Of a stretch of 64,000 nucleotides of DNA, positions 32,932 to 42,070 are shown in pieces. The notes under the pieces were generated by a model that had not been told where the DNA came from, did not search any database, and saw only the letters and a list, made by a program, of their open reading frames with translations. Position 1 is the stretch's first letter. Each line of letters begins with the position of its first letter. Made by a program: the position numbers and the translations under genes. The DNA comes from Selenihalanaerobacter shriftii (GTDB lineage Bacteria; Bacillota; Halanaerobiia; Halobacteroidales; Acetohalobiaceae), in contig NZ_FUWM01000012.1 in NCBI RefSeq assembly GCF_900167185.1, positions 1 through 64,000 on the forward strand, given 5' to 3'.

Positions 32932-33411
32932 TTGGTTTATGGATTAACTTTAATTTTAATAATCATTCTTTTTATTAAAGATAAAGAGAAAACAATTGCT
33001 GGGATTAAGAAAGGTATTAAAAAACTCAATAAAAATTTACCGGTTTTTTTAAATATGATAATTTTAGTAGCAATTTCTTTATATTTTGTTTCTGATGAAT
33101 TAATTGTTAAATATTTAGGACAAGGGAGCGGTTGGCTTGGAGTTTTATTAGCAAGTCTTTTAGGGTCTATTTCTTTAATGCCTGGCTTTATTGCTTTTCC
33201 TCTCTCAGGATTACTTTTAAATAAAGGGGTTAGCTATACCGTAATTGCTGTTTTTACTACGACTTTAATGATGGTTGGGATATTAACTTATCCAGTAGAA
33301 AAAGAGTTTTTTGGAGTTAAGGTAACTATTATTAGAAATGTCTTAAGCTTACTAATAGCTTTAATTGTTGCTTTATTTATAGGTATTTTTTATGGAGAGG
33401 TGGTAATATGA
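32932..33411 (+). CDS. Permease half 1 (ArsP_1/PF03773-like, split)
   Basis: 159 residues from TTG 32932, with GAGGTG 6 bp upstream. Four hydrophobic helices after a basic N-terminal helix; GSISLMPGFIAFPLSGLLLNKG is the conserved permease loop. It corresponds to one half of the single-chain organo-metalloid permease ArsP. The next gene encodes the other half and overlaps by 4 bp (ATGA), so the two probably form one transporter. Confidence 0.8.
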   Translation: MVYGLTLILIIILFIKDKEKTIAGIKKGIKKLNKNLPVFLNMIILVAISLYFVSDELIVKYLGQGSGWLGVLLASLLGSISLMPGFIAFPLSGLLLNKGVSYTVIAVFTTTLMMVGILTYPVEKEFFGVKVTIIRNVLSLLIALIVALFIGIFYGEVVI

Positions 33412-33938
33412 ATTGGGATAGTTTAAAGAAATATACTTTATCATTAGTATTTTTTATTTTTATCATAATCAGCTTTTGGGTTAATTATAGCCCCGGGCAG
33501 CAAGTATACTTTAATTTTCTTGACTTTTTGATGACAATGCTTAAGTTTATACCTGCAGTTTTTATCTTAATTGGACTCTTTGACGTTTGGGTAGATAGAG
33601 AAGTTATTGAGGAACATTTAGGTGAAAAATCAGGTGCTTTAAGCTTTTTGTGGGCTATTTTATTATCAGGAACTACTGTAGGTGGAGTATATGTAGCTTT
33701 TCCTGTTGCTCATGCTTTAGCTAAAAAAGGTGCGAGTTTAAAAGTGATTTTTACTTATATAGGAGCTGCGGCTGTTTGTAGAATACCAATGACCTTATTT
33801 GAAGCTTCTTTTTTAGGAATTAAATTTTCTTTAATTAGATTACTGACATCAATTCCGTTAATTATTTTAAGTAGTATTTTATTAGAGAAATATTTAAATA
33901 GGAATGATTATAAATTGACGAATAATTTATCTAATTGA
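33408..33938 (+). CDS. Permease half 2 (ArsP_1/PF03773-like, split)
   Basis: 176 residues with about five hydrophobic segments and the matching loop LSGTTVGGVYVAFPVAHALA. Overlaps half 1 by ATGA, indicating coupled translation and stoichiometric assembly. Followed 119 bp later by the ArsR-type repressor. The substrate may be a metalloid or organometalloid, or another anion; not resolvable here. Confidence 0.8.
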   Translation: MNWDSLKKYTLSLVFFIFIIISFWVNYSPGQQVYFNFLDFLMTMLKFIPAVFILIGLFDVWVDREVIEEHLGEKSGALSFLWAILLSGTTVGGVYVAFPVAHALAKKGASLKVIFTYIGAAAVCRIPMTLFEASFLGIKFSLIRLLTSIPLIILSSILLEKYLNRNDYKLTNNLSN

Positions 33939-34015
33939 AGGTGATTTTTAATCTAAAACTTGATTATACATAGTAGGTTATTTTCATTTAGGTTGCCTAT
34001 ATTAAATAAATACTA

Positions 34016-34030
34016 TATAATTTAATTAAT
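34016..34030 (+). promoter_or_regulatory. arsR -10 with operator half-site
   Basis: TATAATTTAATTAA (34016-34029) is identical to the -10/operator of the permease operon at 32661-32674, suggesting autoregulation. Confidence 0.6.
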
Positions 34031-34057
34031 AGAGAAAATTTGTTAGGGGTGGTTATA

Positions 34058-34366
34058 CTGCAAGAACTTCTTAAAGGATTGAAGGCAGTGTCAGACGAAA
34101 CTAGACTAAAATTATTGGTATTATTATTAGATAAAGATTATTGTGTAGGAGCATTAGCAAAAAAATTAGACATTTCTAAATCTGCTATATCCCAACATTT
34201 AAAAGTATTGAGAGAAGCTGAATTGGTTATAGGAGAAAAAAGAGGTTATTGGGTTCATTATTCTGTTAAAGAAGACCAGTTGGATAAAATCACAAAAAAG
34301 TTAAATAATCTTTCAGAATATTATTCTTTTGAATGTACAGGTTGTTGTAAACATAATGAAAAATAG
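34058..34366 (+). CDS. ArsR-family repressor, apparent CUG start
   Basis: About 102 residues. The winged-helix fold is clear: LKAVSDETRLKLLVLLL, then LDISKSAISQHLKVLREAELV and GYWVHYSV. The C-terminus FECTGCCKHNEK adds three cysteines as a possible inducer-binding site (with CVGALAKKL). Start: AGGGGTGG (34045-34052) is followed by TTATA and CTG 34058, which also matches the usual family N-terminus; GTG 34049 lies within the ribosome-binding site and TTG 34040 precedes it. It likely senses a metal or metalloid and represses the operon beginning at 32721. Confidence 0.83.
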   Translation: MQELLKGLKAVSDETRLKLLVLLLDKDYCVGALAKKLDISKSAISQHLKVLREAELVIGEKRGYWVHYSVKEDQLDKITKKLNNLSEYYSFECTGCCKHNEK

Positions 34367-34382
34367 ATATATTTCATAATAA

Positions 34383-34408
34383 AAACTCCCTGGTATACCA
34401 GGGAGTTT
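34383..34408. terminator. Bidirectional terminator between convergent genes
   Basis: A 26-bp perfect palindrome with A and T flanks, shared by arsR (plus) and the patatin gene (minus). Confidence 0.88.
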
Positions 34409-34422
34409 AAAAGTTTATAATT

Positions 34423-36282
34423 TTAAAAAACAAGGTCTAAATCCCAACTTAATTTGGATTCATCATATTTTTTATCACGAGATGAATAAACACCTAAATG
34501 TAATGGTTTTAAACCTAATAACCTTAAGTTCATTTGTGCTCCAAGACCGTAAGCCGTTGATTCTCTTGTTGAAGATAGATAATCAGAGAATAAATAAAGT
34601 TGAATATCATTTACCTGGATTATCTTCATAAATTCTAAAGCTGGTAGAAAATCATGAGTATAAACCCAATCAATAGTTGCTTGAAAGTCAGCTGTTTCTT
34701 CAGGTTCTATTCCTCGATATATATCTGGGGAAGAGAGAATATCAGTATTGTTATAGACTATCTTTGGTTTTATACTCCAAATACTACTCAATTTAAATTT
34801 GGTTTGGTGTGAAGTCAGTACTTTATAAGAGTCAAAATCAGGTGAAATTAGCAAATCAGTTTCACCTTGAAACTTAATATTATTAGTACTTAAGTCATAT
34901 TCATTTGTTAATAGGTTAAAATCTTGGTGATTAATCTTCTTTCTTCCAAAGCCAATAGTATAATTATTAGTATAGTATTTCATAGTTAGTTCCATTTTGT
35001 CTTCTTCAGAGTTTATTTTACCTTTACCAATCAAGTCTATATTTGGTGTTACTTGCTTTAATCTAATTGAAGTCTCTAAATCATCAGTATCTTTATCAAC
35101 ATTTAATACTGTAAAATCAATATGTTCTTTTGTAACTTTAGCACCATATTGAGGTTTAAATAATTCATCTTTAAATAGTTCTTGCTTAAAAAGCGAATTG
35201 TCCTTACCAAAATAAATTAGCGGTTTAGTCATGTAGGAATCTATCATTAAACGATTATATTTTATATTCTTTAATGTTTGAGATATATTTAGAGTTTGTT
35301 TACGTTCTAATTTATTTAAAGCAATATTGTTTTGTTTTAATAATTCCTTAATTTCTGGAATCTTTTTTTTAGTTTGACTATAACCTAATTTTATAAGAGA
35401 ATCAGCTAATTCAAAATCCATAAATGAATAATTGCCTACATTATTGTTGATTATTATATCAGAATATTTATTGACTATTGGAGCTGAATTTCTTTTTTGT
35501 AGTAACTGGATCATTCTAGACAAAGCACGAATTGGATTATTATATTTATCGTATGCAAGCTGGTCAATAGCCGTTGATGAGATAATTATATCTGCTCCTA
35601 ATACTTTAGCGGTTTTAGCAGGAGTTAGTTCTACCACTCCGGGGTCTACCAGATAAAAGTCTTCTTGATTATATGCTGATTTTTTATGTACTGGAAAATA
35701 AACAGGAATCGCATAAGAACTTTGAATTACATTAGAGATTCTACCAGAAGTATGAACATATTTAGCACCTCTATTTAGATCAAAGCTTAACAATACTGTT
35801 GGAATTGGGAATTCTTCTAATCGTTTATTAGGAGCTAATTTTTCCAATGAATAATTGACTTTTTTTGTTTCAAGTAAAGATTGTGTAGAAGGAAAGTTTA
35901 ATTCAAACATCTTCGAAAAAGTTACTTCAGTTGCTATCTTTTCAATCTGTTTAATCGGGATACCACTACCATATAAAGTACCAATAATTGCTCCCATACT
36001 AGTACCTACAACCATATCAATCGGTATATTTTCTTCTTGTAGCGCTTTCAAAACGCCAATATGAACTAAGGCTCTAGCTCCTCCACCTCCCAGAGCTATT
36101 GCTATTGTAGGATCATCTAATTTATCAAACTGCTTAGAATCTTCTATTATATAGGTTTCATTCCCCATTTTGACTTTTTGGTATATTATTTTTGCAGAAT
36201 CACTTAATGCAAAAGTTTTAGGGGTAAGTAAAATAAGGATAAGTAATAATATTAAGTAATTATTAAATTTATTTAATTTCAT
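34423..36282 (-). CDS. Patatin-like phospholipase with C-terminal beta-barrel-like domain
   Basis: 619 residues, minus strand. Signal peptide (about 1-25), then a patatin domain with the oxyanion loop GGGGARALVHIG (about 65), nucleophile motif GTSMG (about 93) and catalytic DPG (about 213). The C-terminal 250 residues are alternating polar/aromatic strands such as MELTMKYYTNNYTIGFG, and the chain ends in Phe (LDLDLVF type), the outer-membrane insertion signature. This recalls PlpD/type Vd autotransporters or surface-antigen patatins, and implies an outer membrane. GAAGGAGT precedes the ATG at 36282; it is alone on its strand. Confidence 0.85.
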   Translation of the reverse strand: MKLNKFNNYLILLLILILLTPKTFALSDSAKIIYQKVKMGNETYIIEDSKQFDKLDDPTIAIALGGGGARALVHIGVLKALQEENIPIDMVVGTSMGAIIGTLYGSGIPIKQIEKIATEVTFSKMFELNFPSTQSLLETKKVNYSLEKLAPNKRLEEFPIPTVLLSFDLNRGAKYVHTSGRISNVIQSSYAIPVYFPVHKKSAYNQEDFYLVDPGVVELTPAKTAKVLGADIIISSTAIDQLAYDKYNNPIRALSRMIQLLQKRNSAPIVNKYSDIIINNNVGNYSFMDFELADSLIKLGYSQTKKKIPEIKELLKQNNIALNKLERKQTLNISQTLKNIKYNRLMIDSYMTKPLIYFGKDNSLFKQELFKDELFKPQYGAKVTKEHIDFTVLNVDKDTDDLETSIRLKQVTPNIDLIGKGKINSEEDKMELTMKYYTNNYTIGFGRKKINHQDFNLLTNEYDLSTNNIKFQGETDLLISPDFDSYKVLTSHQTKFKLSSIWSIKPKIVYNNTDILSSPDIYRGIEPEETADFQATIDWVYTHDFLPALEFMKIIQVNDIQLYLFSDYLSSTRESTAYGLGAQMNLRLLGLKPLHLGVYSSRDKKYDESKLSWDLDLVF

Positions 36283-36476
36283 TTATATGACTCCTTCTGT
36301 TGATATATGTATAATAATAATAGTAATGGTTATTATAACATATCCATATTGAATAATCCAAGAATAATTTAGCTTTAATTAGGATATCTTAAGAATAAGA
36401 CTTTATATAAAGAGGGATTTAATGATTGATGCAGAAAAAGTATAAAATGAATAACTAAGTAAAGGATTGATTTTAA

Positions 36477-37235
36477 ATGTCCCTCTATAAAACAGAAGCT
36501 ATTGTATTAAGACATTATGAATTAGGAGAAGCTGATAAGATAATTGTTCTATATACTAGAAATAACGGTAAAGTAAAAGCCGTAGCCAATGGAGTACGAA
36601 AGACTAAGAGTCGTTTAGCTGGCGGTGTAGAGTTATTTACTTATAATGACTTATTACTTTATAAAGGAAAGTCTTTATTTACAATTAGTCAATGTGAAAT
36701 CATGAATTCATTTGCTAATTTACGTGGCGATCTCTTTAAAATGGCATATGCTTCGTATTTAACTGAAGTAGTGAATGAGTTTGCAATTGAGGAAGAGAAG
36801 AATGAGCCATTATTTGCATTAATTTTGACTACACTTTATTTATTATCAGAAAAGGATGATTTAGAATTAATTATTAGATTTTTTGAACTAAGATTACTTA
36901 ACTTATTAGGATATCGGCCAGAGGTTACAGGTTGTGTAGAATGTGATAAAGTAATAAATAAAATAAAACGAGTAAAATTTAGTTCTCAGTCTGGAGGAAT
37001 AGTTTGTACAGAATGTTCTTCATTTGATCAGTATGCCATGCATATAAGTCGTGGAGCTCTGGCAATTATGCAGCGATTACTTGAAATTGATTATAGAAAA
37101 TTAGATAGATTAAAAGTACCAGATAATTTTAGAAGAGAATTAGCTAAAATACTACCTAATTATTTACAGTCTATTATAGAGAAGAAATTAAAGAGTTTAG
37201 ACTTTATTCAAACTTTAAGCCATATGGAAACCTAA
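36477..37235 (+). CDS. recO: Recombination mediator RecO
   Basis: 252 residues, usual length. N-terminal OB fold (YKTEAIVLRHYELGEADKIIVLYT), helical middle, and a C4 zinc site (CVECDKV...CTECSS, about residues 155-180). RecO loads RecA on SSB-coated DNA with RecR. It precedes a DUF4342 gene and glyQS, the usual clostridial order. Confidence 0.95.
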   Translation: MSLYKTEAIVLRHYELGEADKIIVLYTRNNGKVKAVANGVRKTKSRLAGGVELFTYNDLLLYKGKSLFTISQCEIMNSFANLRGDLFKMAYASYLTEVVNEFAIEEEKNEPLFALILTTLYLLSEKDDLELIIRFFELRLLNLLGYRPEVTGCVECDKVINKIKRVKFSSQSGGIVCTECSSFDQYAMHISRGALAIMQRLLEIDYRKLDRLKVPDNFRRELAKILPNYLQSIIEKKLKSLDFIQTLSHMET

Positions 37236-37246
37236 AAAGAGGTGAA

Positions 37247-37630
37247 ATGATGAAAAAGACTAAACAACAGCTAGAGAAAATAGATCTTTTACGTGAAAGA
37301 ACAGGTGTTGGCTATAAGGAAGCACAGGAAGCCTTAAAAGAAAGTAAAGGTGATGTTATAGATGCTGTAGTTATTATAGAAGAAAAGAAACAGCGACAGA
37401 AAAAAGAGTTTCATGTAGCTGGAAATAAGGTAGTTAAAAAGGTAAAAGAATTGATTAAACAAGGTAACGTGACTAAAATTCAGATTAAAAAAGGTAAAGA
37501 AGTTCTAGTGAATATCCCAGCAACTGTTGGGGTATTAGGAACTGTTATTTATCCACCTTTAGCTGTTTTAGGTATGGCGGTTACTATAGCAGGCAAATAT
37601 ACATTAGAAGTAGAGTATGAAGGGAAGTAA
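37247..37630 (+). CDS. DUF4342 (UBA-like) protein
   Basis: 127 residues. An EF-Ts-like UBA fold at the N-terminus (RERTGVGYKEAQEALKESKGDVIDAV), a Lys-rich linker, then a C-terminal hydrophobic hairpin (VGVLGTVIYPPLAVLGMAV) that could lie in the membrane. The family is common between recO and glyQ in clostridia; no function is established. RBS GAGGTGA; 11 bp after recO. Confidence 0.85.
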   Translation: MMKKTKQQLEKIDLLRERTGVGYKEAQEALKESKGDVIDAVVIIEEKKQRQKKEFHVAGNKVVKKVKELIKQGNVTKIQIKKGKEVLVNIPATVGVLGTVIYPPLAVLGMAVTIAGKYTLEVEYEGK

Positions 37631-37644
37631 TTTTTGAATTCTTA

Positions 37645-37673
37645 TTGACAAGACTTAACAAGTCTGATATATT
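37645..37673 (+). promoter_or_regulatory. Promoter of glyQS
   Basis: TTGACA (37645-37650), 17 bp, TATATT (37668-37673). Confidence 0.85.
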
Positions 37674-37679
37674 TAATAC

Positions 37680-37915
37680 AAAATTAGAGAATTAGCTGTG
37701 AGGAAGAAGAAGAATAACTAAGGGTAGCTATTAAAGCGAGCTAGGGGTGGTGGAAAGCCTGGTATAGCTTCTTAGTAAATGGCACTTTGGAGCAGTAGTT
37801 TAAAGGGAATTGTCTATATTATTTAGTATAGTAGATAATTAACCAGGGTGGAACCGCGGGAAACCTCGTCCCTGATAGTAAATGAATTGCTATCAGCGAC
37901 GAGGTTTTTTATATT
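37680..37915 (+). promoter_or_regulatory. Glycine T-box riboswitch
   Basis: The canonical T-box AGGGTGGAACCGCG is at 37845-37858. The specifier codon is probably GGC (37781-37783), followed by A, in the 3' side of stem I. The terminator stem AACCTCGTC/GACGAGGTT with a T-run ends at about 37911. Uncharged tRNA-Gly should promote read-through into glyQS. Confidence 0.95.
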
Positions 37916-37967
37916 TAAAATTTTTGTATTTTAAAATAAAGGTGAGAATTAAGGAGGAATAGAAGAA

Positions 37968-38858
37968 ATGAATTTTCAGGATATGATTCAAACATTAAAT
38001 GAATTTTGGGCTAACCAAAAATGTATAATTCAACAGCCTTACGATATCGAGGTAGGAGCAGGAACCATGAATCCAGCTACTACTTTAAGATCATTAGGAC
38101 CAGAACCTTGGAATGTAGCTTATGTAGAACCATCTAGGAGACCGACTGATGGGCGTTATGGAGAGAACCCTAACCGATTGCAACACTATTATCAATATCA
38201 GGTAATAATGAAACCTTCACCAGAGGATATTCAGGAGATATACTTAGATAGCTTATGTGCATTAGGTATTGATCCTCAAAAGCATGATATTCGATTTGTA
38301 GAAGATAATTGGGAATCACCAACCTTAGGTGCTTGGGGATTAGGATGGGAAGTCTGGTTAGACGGTATGGAAATTACCCAGTTTACATACTTCCAACAAG
38401 TAGGAGGATTTGATGTTAAGCCAGTTTCTGTAGAGATAACTTATGGTTTAGAAAGAATTGCTATGTATATGCAAGAAGTTGATAGTGTTTATGATATTGA
38501 ATGGGTAGATGGAATTACTTATGGTGATGTGCATCATCAAGGAGAAGTAGAACATTCTACTTATAACTTTGAGGTAGCAGATATTGATACATTACTTGAA
38601 TTATTTAATCTATACGAAGCAGAAGCAAAGAGAGCTGCTAAAGAAGATTTAGTTCTACCAGCTTATGATTATGTATTAAAATGTTCTCATACATTTAATA
38701 TGTTAGATGCCCGAGGAGCTATTAGTGTTACAGAACGGACAAGTTATATTAAACGAGTTAGAGATCTTGCTAATTTATGTGCTAAAGCATATGTAGAGCA
38801 AAGAGAAAGATTAGGTCATCCATTACTTAAAGAAGCAAGGGGGACTGACGATGAGTAA
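37968..38858 (+). CDS. glyQ: Glycyl-tRNA synthetase alpha subunit
   Basis: 296 residues, full length. [20 protein letters not shown], the [21 protein letters not shown] segment and [12 protein letters not shown] are diagnostic. The alpha subunit carries the catalytic core of the alpha2beta2 synthetase, charging tRNA-Gly. Controlled by the glycine T-box; overlaps glyS by 8 bp. Confidence 0.98.
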   Translation: MNFQDMIQTLNEFWANQKCIIQQPYDIEVGAGTMNPATTLRSLGPEPWNVAYVEPSRRPTDGRYGENPNRLQHYYQYQVIMKPSPEDIQEIYLDSLCALGIDPQKHDIRFVEDNWESPTLGAWGLGWEVWLDGMEITQFTYFQQVGGFDVKPVSVEITYGLERIAMYMQEVDSVYDIEWVDGITYGDVHHQGEVEHSTYNFEVADIDTLLELFNLYEAEAKRAAKEDLVLPAYDYVLKCSHTFNMLDARGAISVTERTSYIKRVRDLANLCAKAYVEQRERLGHPLLKEARGTDDE

Positions 38859-40935
38859 AGAAAAATTATTATTAGAGATTGGAACAGAAGAGATTCCAGC
38901 AGGATTCATGCAACCTATTTTCGATCAATTAGAAAAGCTAGCTGCTGAATTATTTAAACATTATAGGATAGATATTGATTCTATAGATACTTATGGTACT
39001 CCGCGTAGATTAACATTACTGTTAGAAGGGGTTAACAAAGAACAAAAAGACTTGACTAAAGAAGTAAAAGGACCAGCAAAAAATATTGCTTTTGATGATG
39101 AAGGTAACCCTACTAAGGCTGGAGAAGGATTTGCCCGTGGTCAAGGTTTAGCAGTAGATGAATTAGAGGTTCGGAATACTGAAAATGGAGAATATTTATT
39201 TGCTGTACAAAAAGAAGAAGGTAAAAGGACAATTGAATTATTATCTGAACTCTTAAATAAACTAATTAAAGATTTAAGCTTTCCTAAAGCCATGCGCTGG
39301 GCTGATAAGGATCTTAGCTTTGTAAGACCAATCCAGTGGATATTAGCTTTATATGGTGAAGAGGTAGTTGATTTAGAGATAGCAGATGTTAAAGCAGACA
39401 GATATACTCGAGGTCATCGTTTCTTAAGCGAAGGAGAAATAGAAATAGATTCTGTAGATGATTATTTTGATAAATTAAATGATGAGTATGTTATAGTTAA
39501 TCAAAATAAGCGAAAAGAGATGGTCATAGAGCAGATTAATAAGTTAGCTGATGAAGTTCAAGGAGAGGTATTAATAGATAAAGGTTTGTTAACGGAGGTT
39601 ATTTATTTAGTTGAATATCCAACAGGTTTAATGGGGAGTTTCGATGCTGAATTTTTAGAATTGCCTCGAGAAGTATTAATTACTTCTATGCGTGAACATC
39701 AACGCTATTTCCCTGTAGAAGGTAAAGATGGTAACTTAATGCCCCGTTTTATTACTGTTAGAAATGGTTCTAAAGATTACATAGATATAGTTAAAGAAGG
39801 TAATGAGAAGGTGCTTAGGGCTAGACTAGCCGATGGCAAATTCTTTTATGATGAAGACCAAAAAGAAGATTTAGAAGTTAAGATTGAAGAATTAAAGGAT
39901 ATTATATTCCAAGAAGATTTAGGTACTATTTATGAAAAAGTAGAAAGAATAGTTGAATTAACTGAGAGATTTTCAAAAGTTCTTAATTTAGATGAAGACC
40001 AAGTAGAAATAAATAAGCGGGCTGCATATTTATCTAAAGCTGACTTAGTTACTGAAATGGTAACTGAATTTTCAAAATTACAAGGAGTTATGGGAAGAGA
40101 ATATGCAAAGTTGTCTGGAGAAGATGAGGTAGTAGCTGAAGCTATCTTTGAACATTATCTGCCACGTCATGCCACAGATATCTTGCCGGAATCTACTACT
40201 GGACAATTAGTAAGTATAGCAGATAAGATAGATAATATTGTAGGTTGTTTTGGAGTAGGGTTGATTCCAACTGGTTCTCAAGATCCATATGCACTACGAA
40301 GGCAAGCTCAAGGAATAGTTAGAATTATTTTAGAAACAGAATTAAATTTAAACTTAGATGAATTAGTAGAGAATGCATTAACATTACTAGATGATAATAA
40401 TAAATTAAAACGAGATGCTGATGAAGTTAAAGAAGAAGTTATGGGTTTCTTTAAACAGCGTTTAGAGTGGTTTATGAATAAGCAAGATATTAGATATGAT
40501 GTTCGAGATGCTATTTTAGCTACAGAATTTGCTGATATTAAAGATGCTTTTGAAAGAGCAGAAGCTTTAATGGAATTTAGAGAAAAAGAAAAGTTTGAAA
40601 ATTTAATTTCTGCTTATAATCGAGCTAGAAATTTAGCAGTTAAAACTAATAATGATCAAATAGATCTTGAACTATTTACTGATTCATCAGAGGAAGAGTT
40701 ATATAATGCTTATTTAACTGTACAAGAGAAATTGCAGCAATTATTAAATGAAAAGAATTATGTTTCAGCTTTACATGAGTTAGTTAAGTTGCAAGAACCA
40801 ATTGATAAATTCTTTAATTCAGTAATGGTTATGGCAGATGATGAAACAGTTAAGGAGAATCGATTAGCTCTATTAAAGAATATAGTTAATATCTTTACTA
40901 AAGTAGCTGATTTATCAGAAATTGTAATTGACTAA
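38851..40935 (+). CDS. glyS: Glycyl-tRNA synthetase beta subunit
   Basis: 694 residues, full length. [17 protein letters not shown] and [11 protein letters not shown] are family hallmarks; an HD-like segment and a C-terminal anticodon-binding helical domain follow. It binds tRNA-Gly with GlyQ. Its start overlaps the glyQ stop. Confidence 0.98.
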   Translation: MSKEKLLLEIGTEEIPAGFMQPIFDQLEKLAAELFKHYRIDIDSIDTYGTPRRLTLLLEGVNKEQKDLTKEVKGPAKNIAFDDEGNPTKAGEGFARGQGLAVDELEVRNTENGEYLFAVQKEEGKRTIELLSELLNKLIKDLSFPKAMRWADKDLSFVRPIQWILALYGEEVVDLEIADVKADRYTRGHRFLSEGEIEIDSVDDYFDKLNDEYVIVNQNKRKEMVIEQINKLADEVQGEVLIDKGLLTEVIYLVEYPTGLMGSFDAEFLELPREVLITSMREHQRYFPVEGKDGNLMPRFITVRNGSKDYIDIVKEGNEKVLRARLADGKFFYDEDQKEDLEVKIEELKDIIFQEDLGTIYEKVERIVELTERFSKVLNLDEDQVEINKRAAYLSKADLVTEMVTEFSKLQGVMGREYAKLSGEDEVVAEAIFEHYLPRHATDILPESTTGQLVSIADKIDNIVGCFGVGLIPTGSQDPYALRRQAQGIVRIILETELNLNLDELVENALTLLDDNNKLKRDADEVKEEVMGFFKQRLEWFMNKQDIRYDVRDAILATEFADIKDAFERAEALMEFREKEKFENLISAYNRARNLAVKTNNDQIDLELFTDSSEEELYNAYLTVQEKLQQLLNEKNYVSALHELVKLQEPIDKFFNSVMVMADDETVKENRLALLKNIVNIFTKVADLSEIVID

Positions 40936-41048
40936 TCATCTATGATTAAAACACAAAAAGGTTATATTGAACAAATCATAAATTTTTGACAGAAAGATGA
41001 CTTTTTGTGGTCAAACTATATATAATATTTTAGGAGCTGATAAGTAAT

Positions 41049-41849
41049 ATGTCTAAACCCATGGTTTTTATAGTTTCTGATTCTATTGGAGAAACAGCTA
41101 GACAAGTAGTACAAGCTGCAATTACTCAATTTAATGGTTCTGGAGTAAAGATCAAGCGTTTTTCTTATATGACAGATTTTGATGATATAACTGGAGTAAT
41201 AAATGAAGCGAAAAAAAGAAAAAGTCTCATAGCATTTACTTTAATAAATCCTGGTATTAGAGAGAGGTTAAAGAAAGCGGCAGATAAAGCTGAGATTGAG
41301 TATGTAGATATTATGGGACCGATGATGGATTCATTAAAGAAAGTATTAGATATAGAACCTAAATTACAACCGGGTTTAGTACGACAATTAGATGAGGAGT
41401 ATTTTAAAAGGGTTGATGCTATAGAATTTACTGTTAAATATGATGATCGTAATGATATTGCAGGAATTAAAAAAGCTGATATAGTCTTAGTAGGAATCTC
41501 TAGAACTTCTAAAACCCCAATGTCTATTTATCTTTCTTATCGTGGTTATAAAGTAGCTAATATTCCATTAGTTCCAGAGATTGATCCACCAGACATCATA
41601 TTTGATAATCCTGATAATAAGATGATTGGATTAACTATTTCTCCTGAAGCATTAAATGAGATTAGACAAGAAAGATTAAAAGCTTTAGGTTTAAATTTAG
41701 AATCTGATTATGCTTCTTTAAAACGGATTAATAAAGAATTAAGTTATGCAAATAAGATAATTAGAAATATAGGATGTCCAATTATTGATGTGACAAATAA
41801 ATCAGTAGAAGAATCAGCAAACCATGTATTAAAATTAATAGAAGATTAA
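41049..41849 (+). CDS. Pyruvate phosphate dikinase regulatory protein 1 (DUF299)
   Basis: 266 residues. VSDSIGETARQVVQAA at the N-terminus and the P-loop-like GISRTSKTPMS near residue 152 identify the bifunctional kinase/pyrophosphorylase that switches PPDK off and on by acting on a Thr next to its catalytic His. A second paralogue lies at 42732. This copy is separated from the PPDK operon by its own terminator, so it may act on another target or in other conditions (inference). Confidence 0.92.
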   Translation: MSKPMVFIVSDSIGETARQVVQAAITQFNGSGVKIKRFSYMTDFDDITGVINEAKKRKSLIAFTLINPGIRERLKKAADKAEIEYVDIMGPMMDSLKKVLDIEPKLQPGLVRQLDEEYFKRVDAIEFTVKYDDRNDIAGIKKADIVLVGISRTSKTPMSIYLSYRGYKVANIPLVPEIDPPDIIFDNPDNKMIGLTISPEALNEIRQERLKALGLNLESDYASLKRINKELSYANKIIRNIGCPIIDVTNKSVEESANHVLKLIED

Positions 41850-41866
41850 TATACTATAATTGATAA

Positions 41867-41907
41867 TTAAAATCCCTGACTCTAATAATTAGGTTCAGGG
41901 ATTTTAA
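41867..41907 (+). terminator. Terminator after the first PPDK regulatory protein
   Basis: Stem TTAAAATCCCTGA/TCAGGGATTTTAA with a T-rich 3' arm. Confidence 0.85.
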
Positions 41908-41910
41908 TTA

Positions 41911-42042
41911 TGTTGCACAAATTTAGTTAAATTCAAAAAAAGATTAAAAAACCTCATCTAAAAGAAGGAAAAGTGCACATTAATCTAGTATAATGTAATT
42001 GGAAAAGCAATATGATGCACAATAGTCATTAATAGTGCAACA
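41911..42042 (+). promoter_or_regulatory. ccpN upstream region with GTGCA repeats
   Basis: TGTTGCAC (41911-41918), GTGCAC (41973-41978), ATGCAC (42015-42020) and GTGCAACA (42035-42042) flank a -10 TATAAT (41989-41994). Possible CcpN operators; no good -35 is visible. Confidence 0.4.
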
Positions 42043-42070
42043 CAATTAAAATTTGAAGGAGGGGTTAGAA

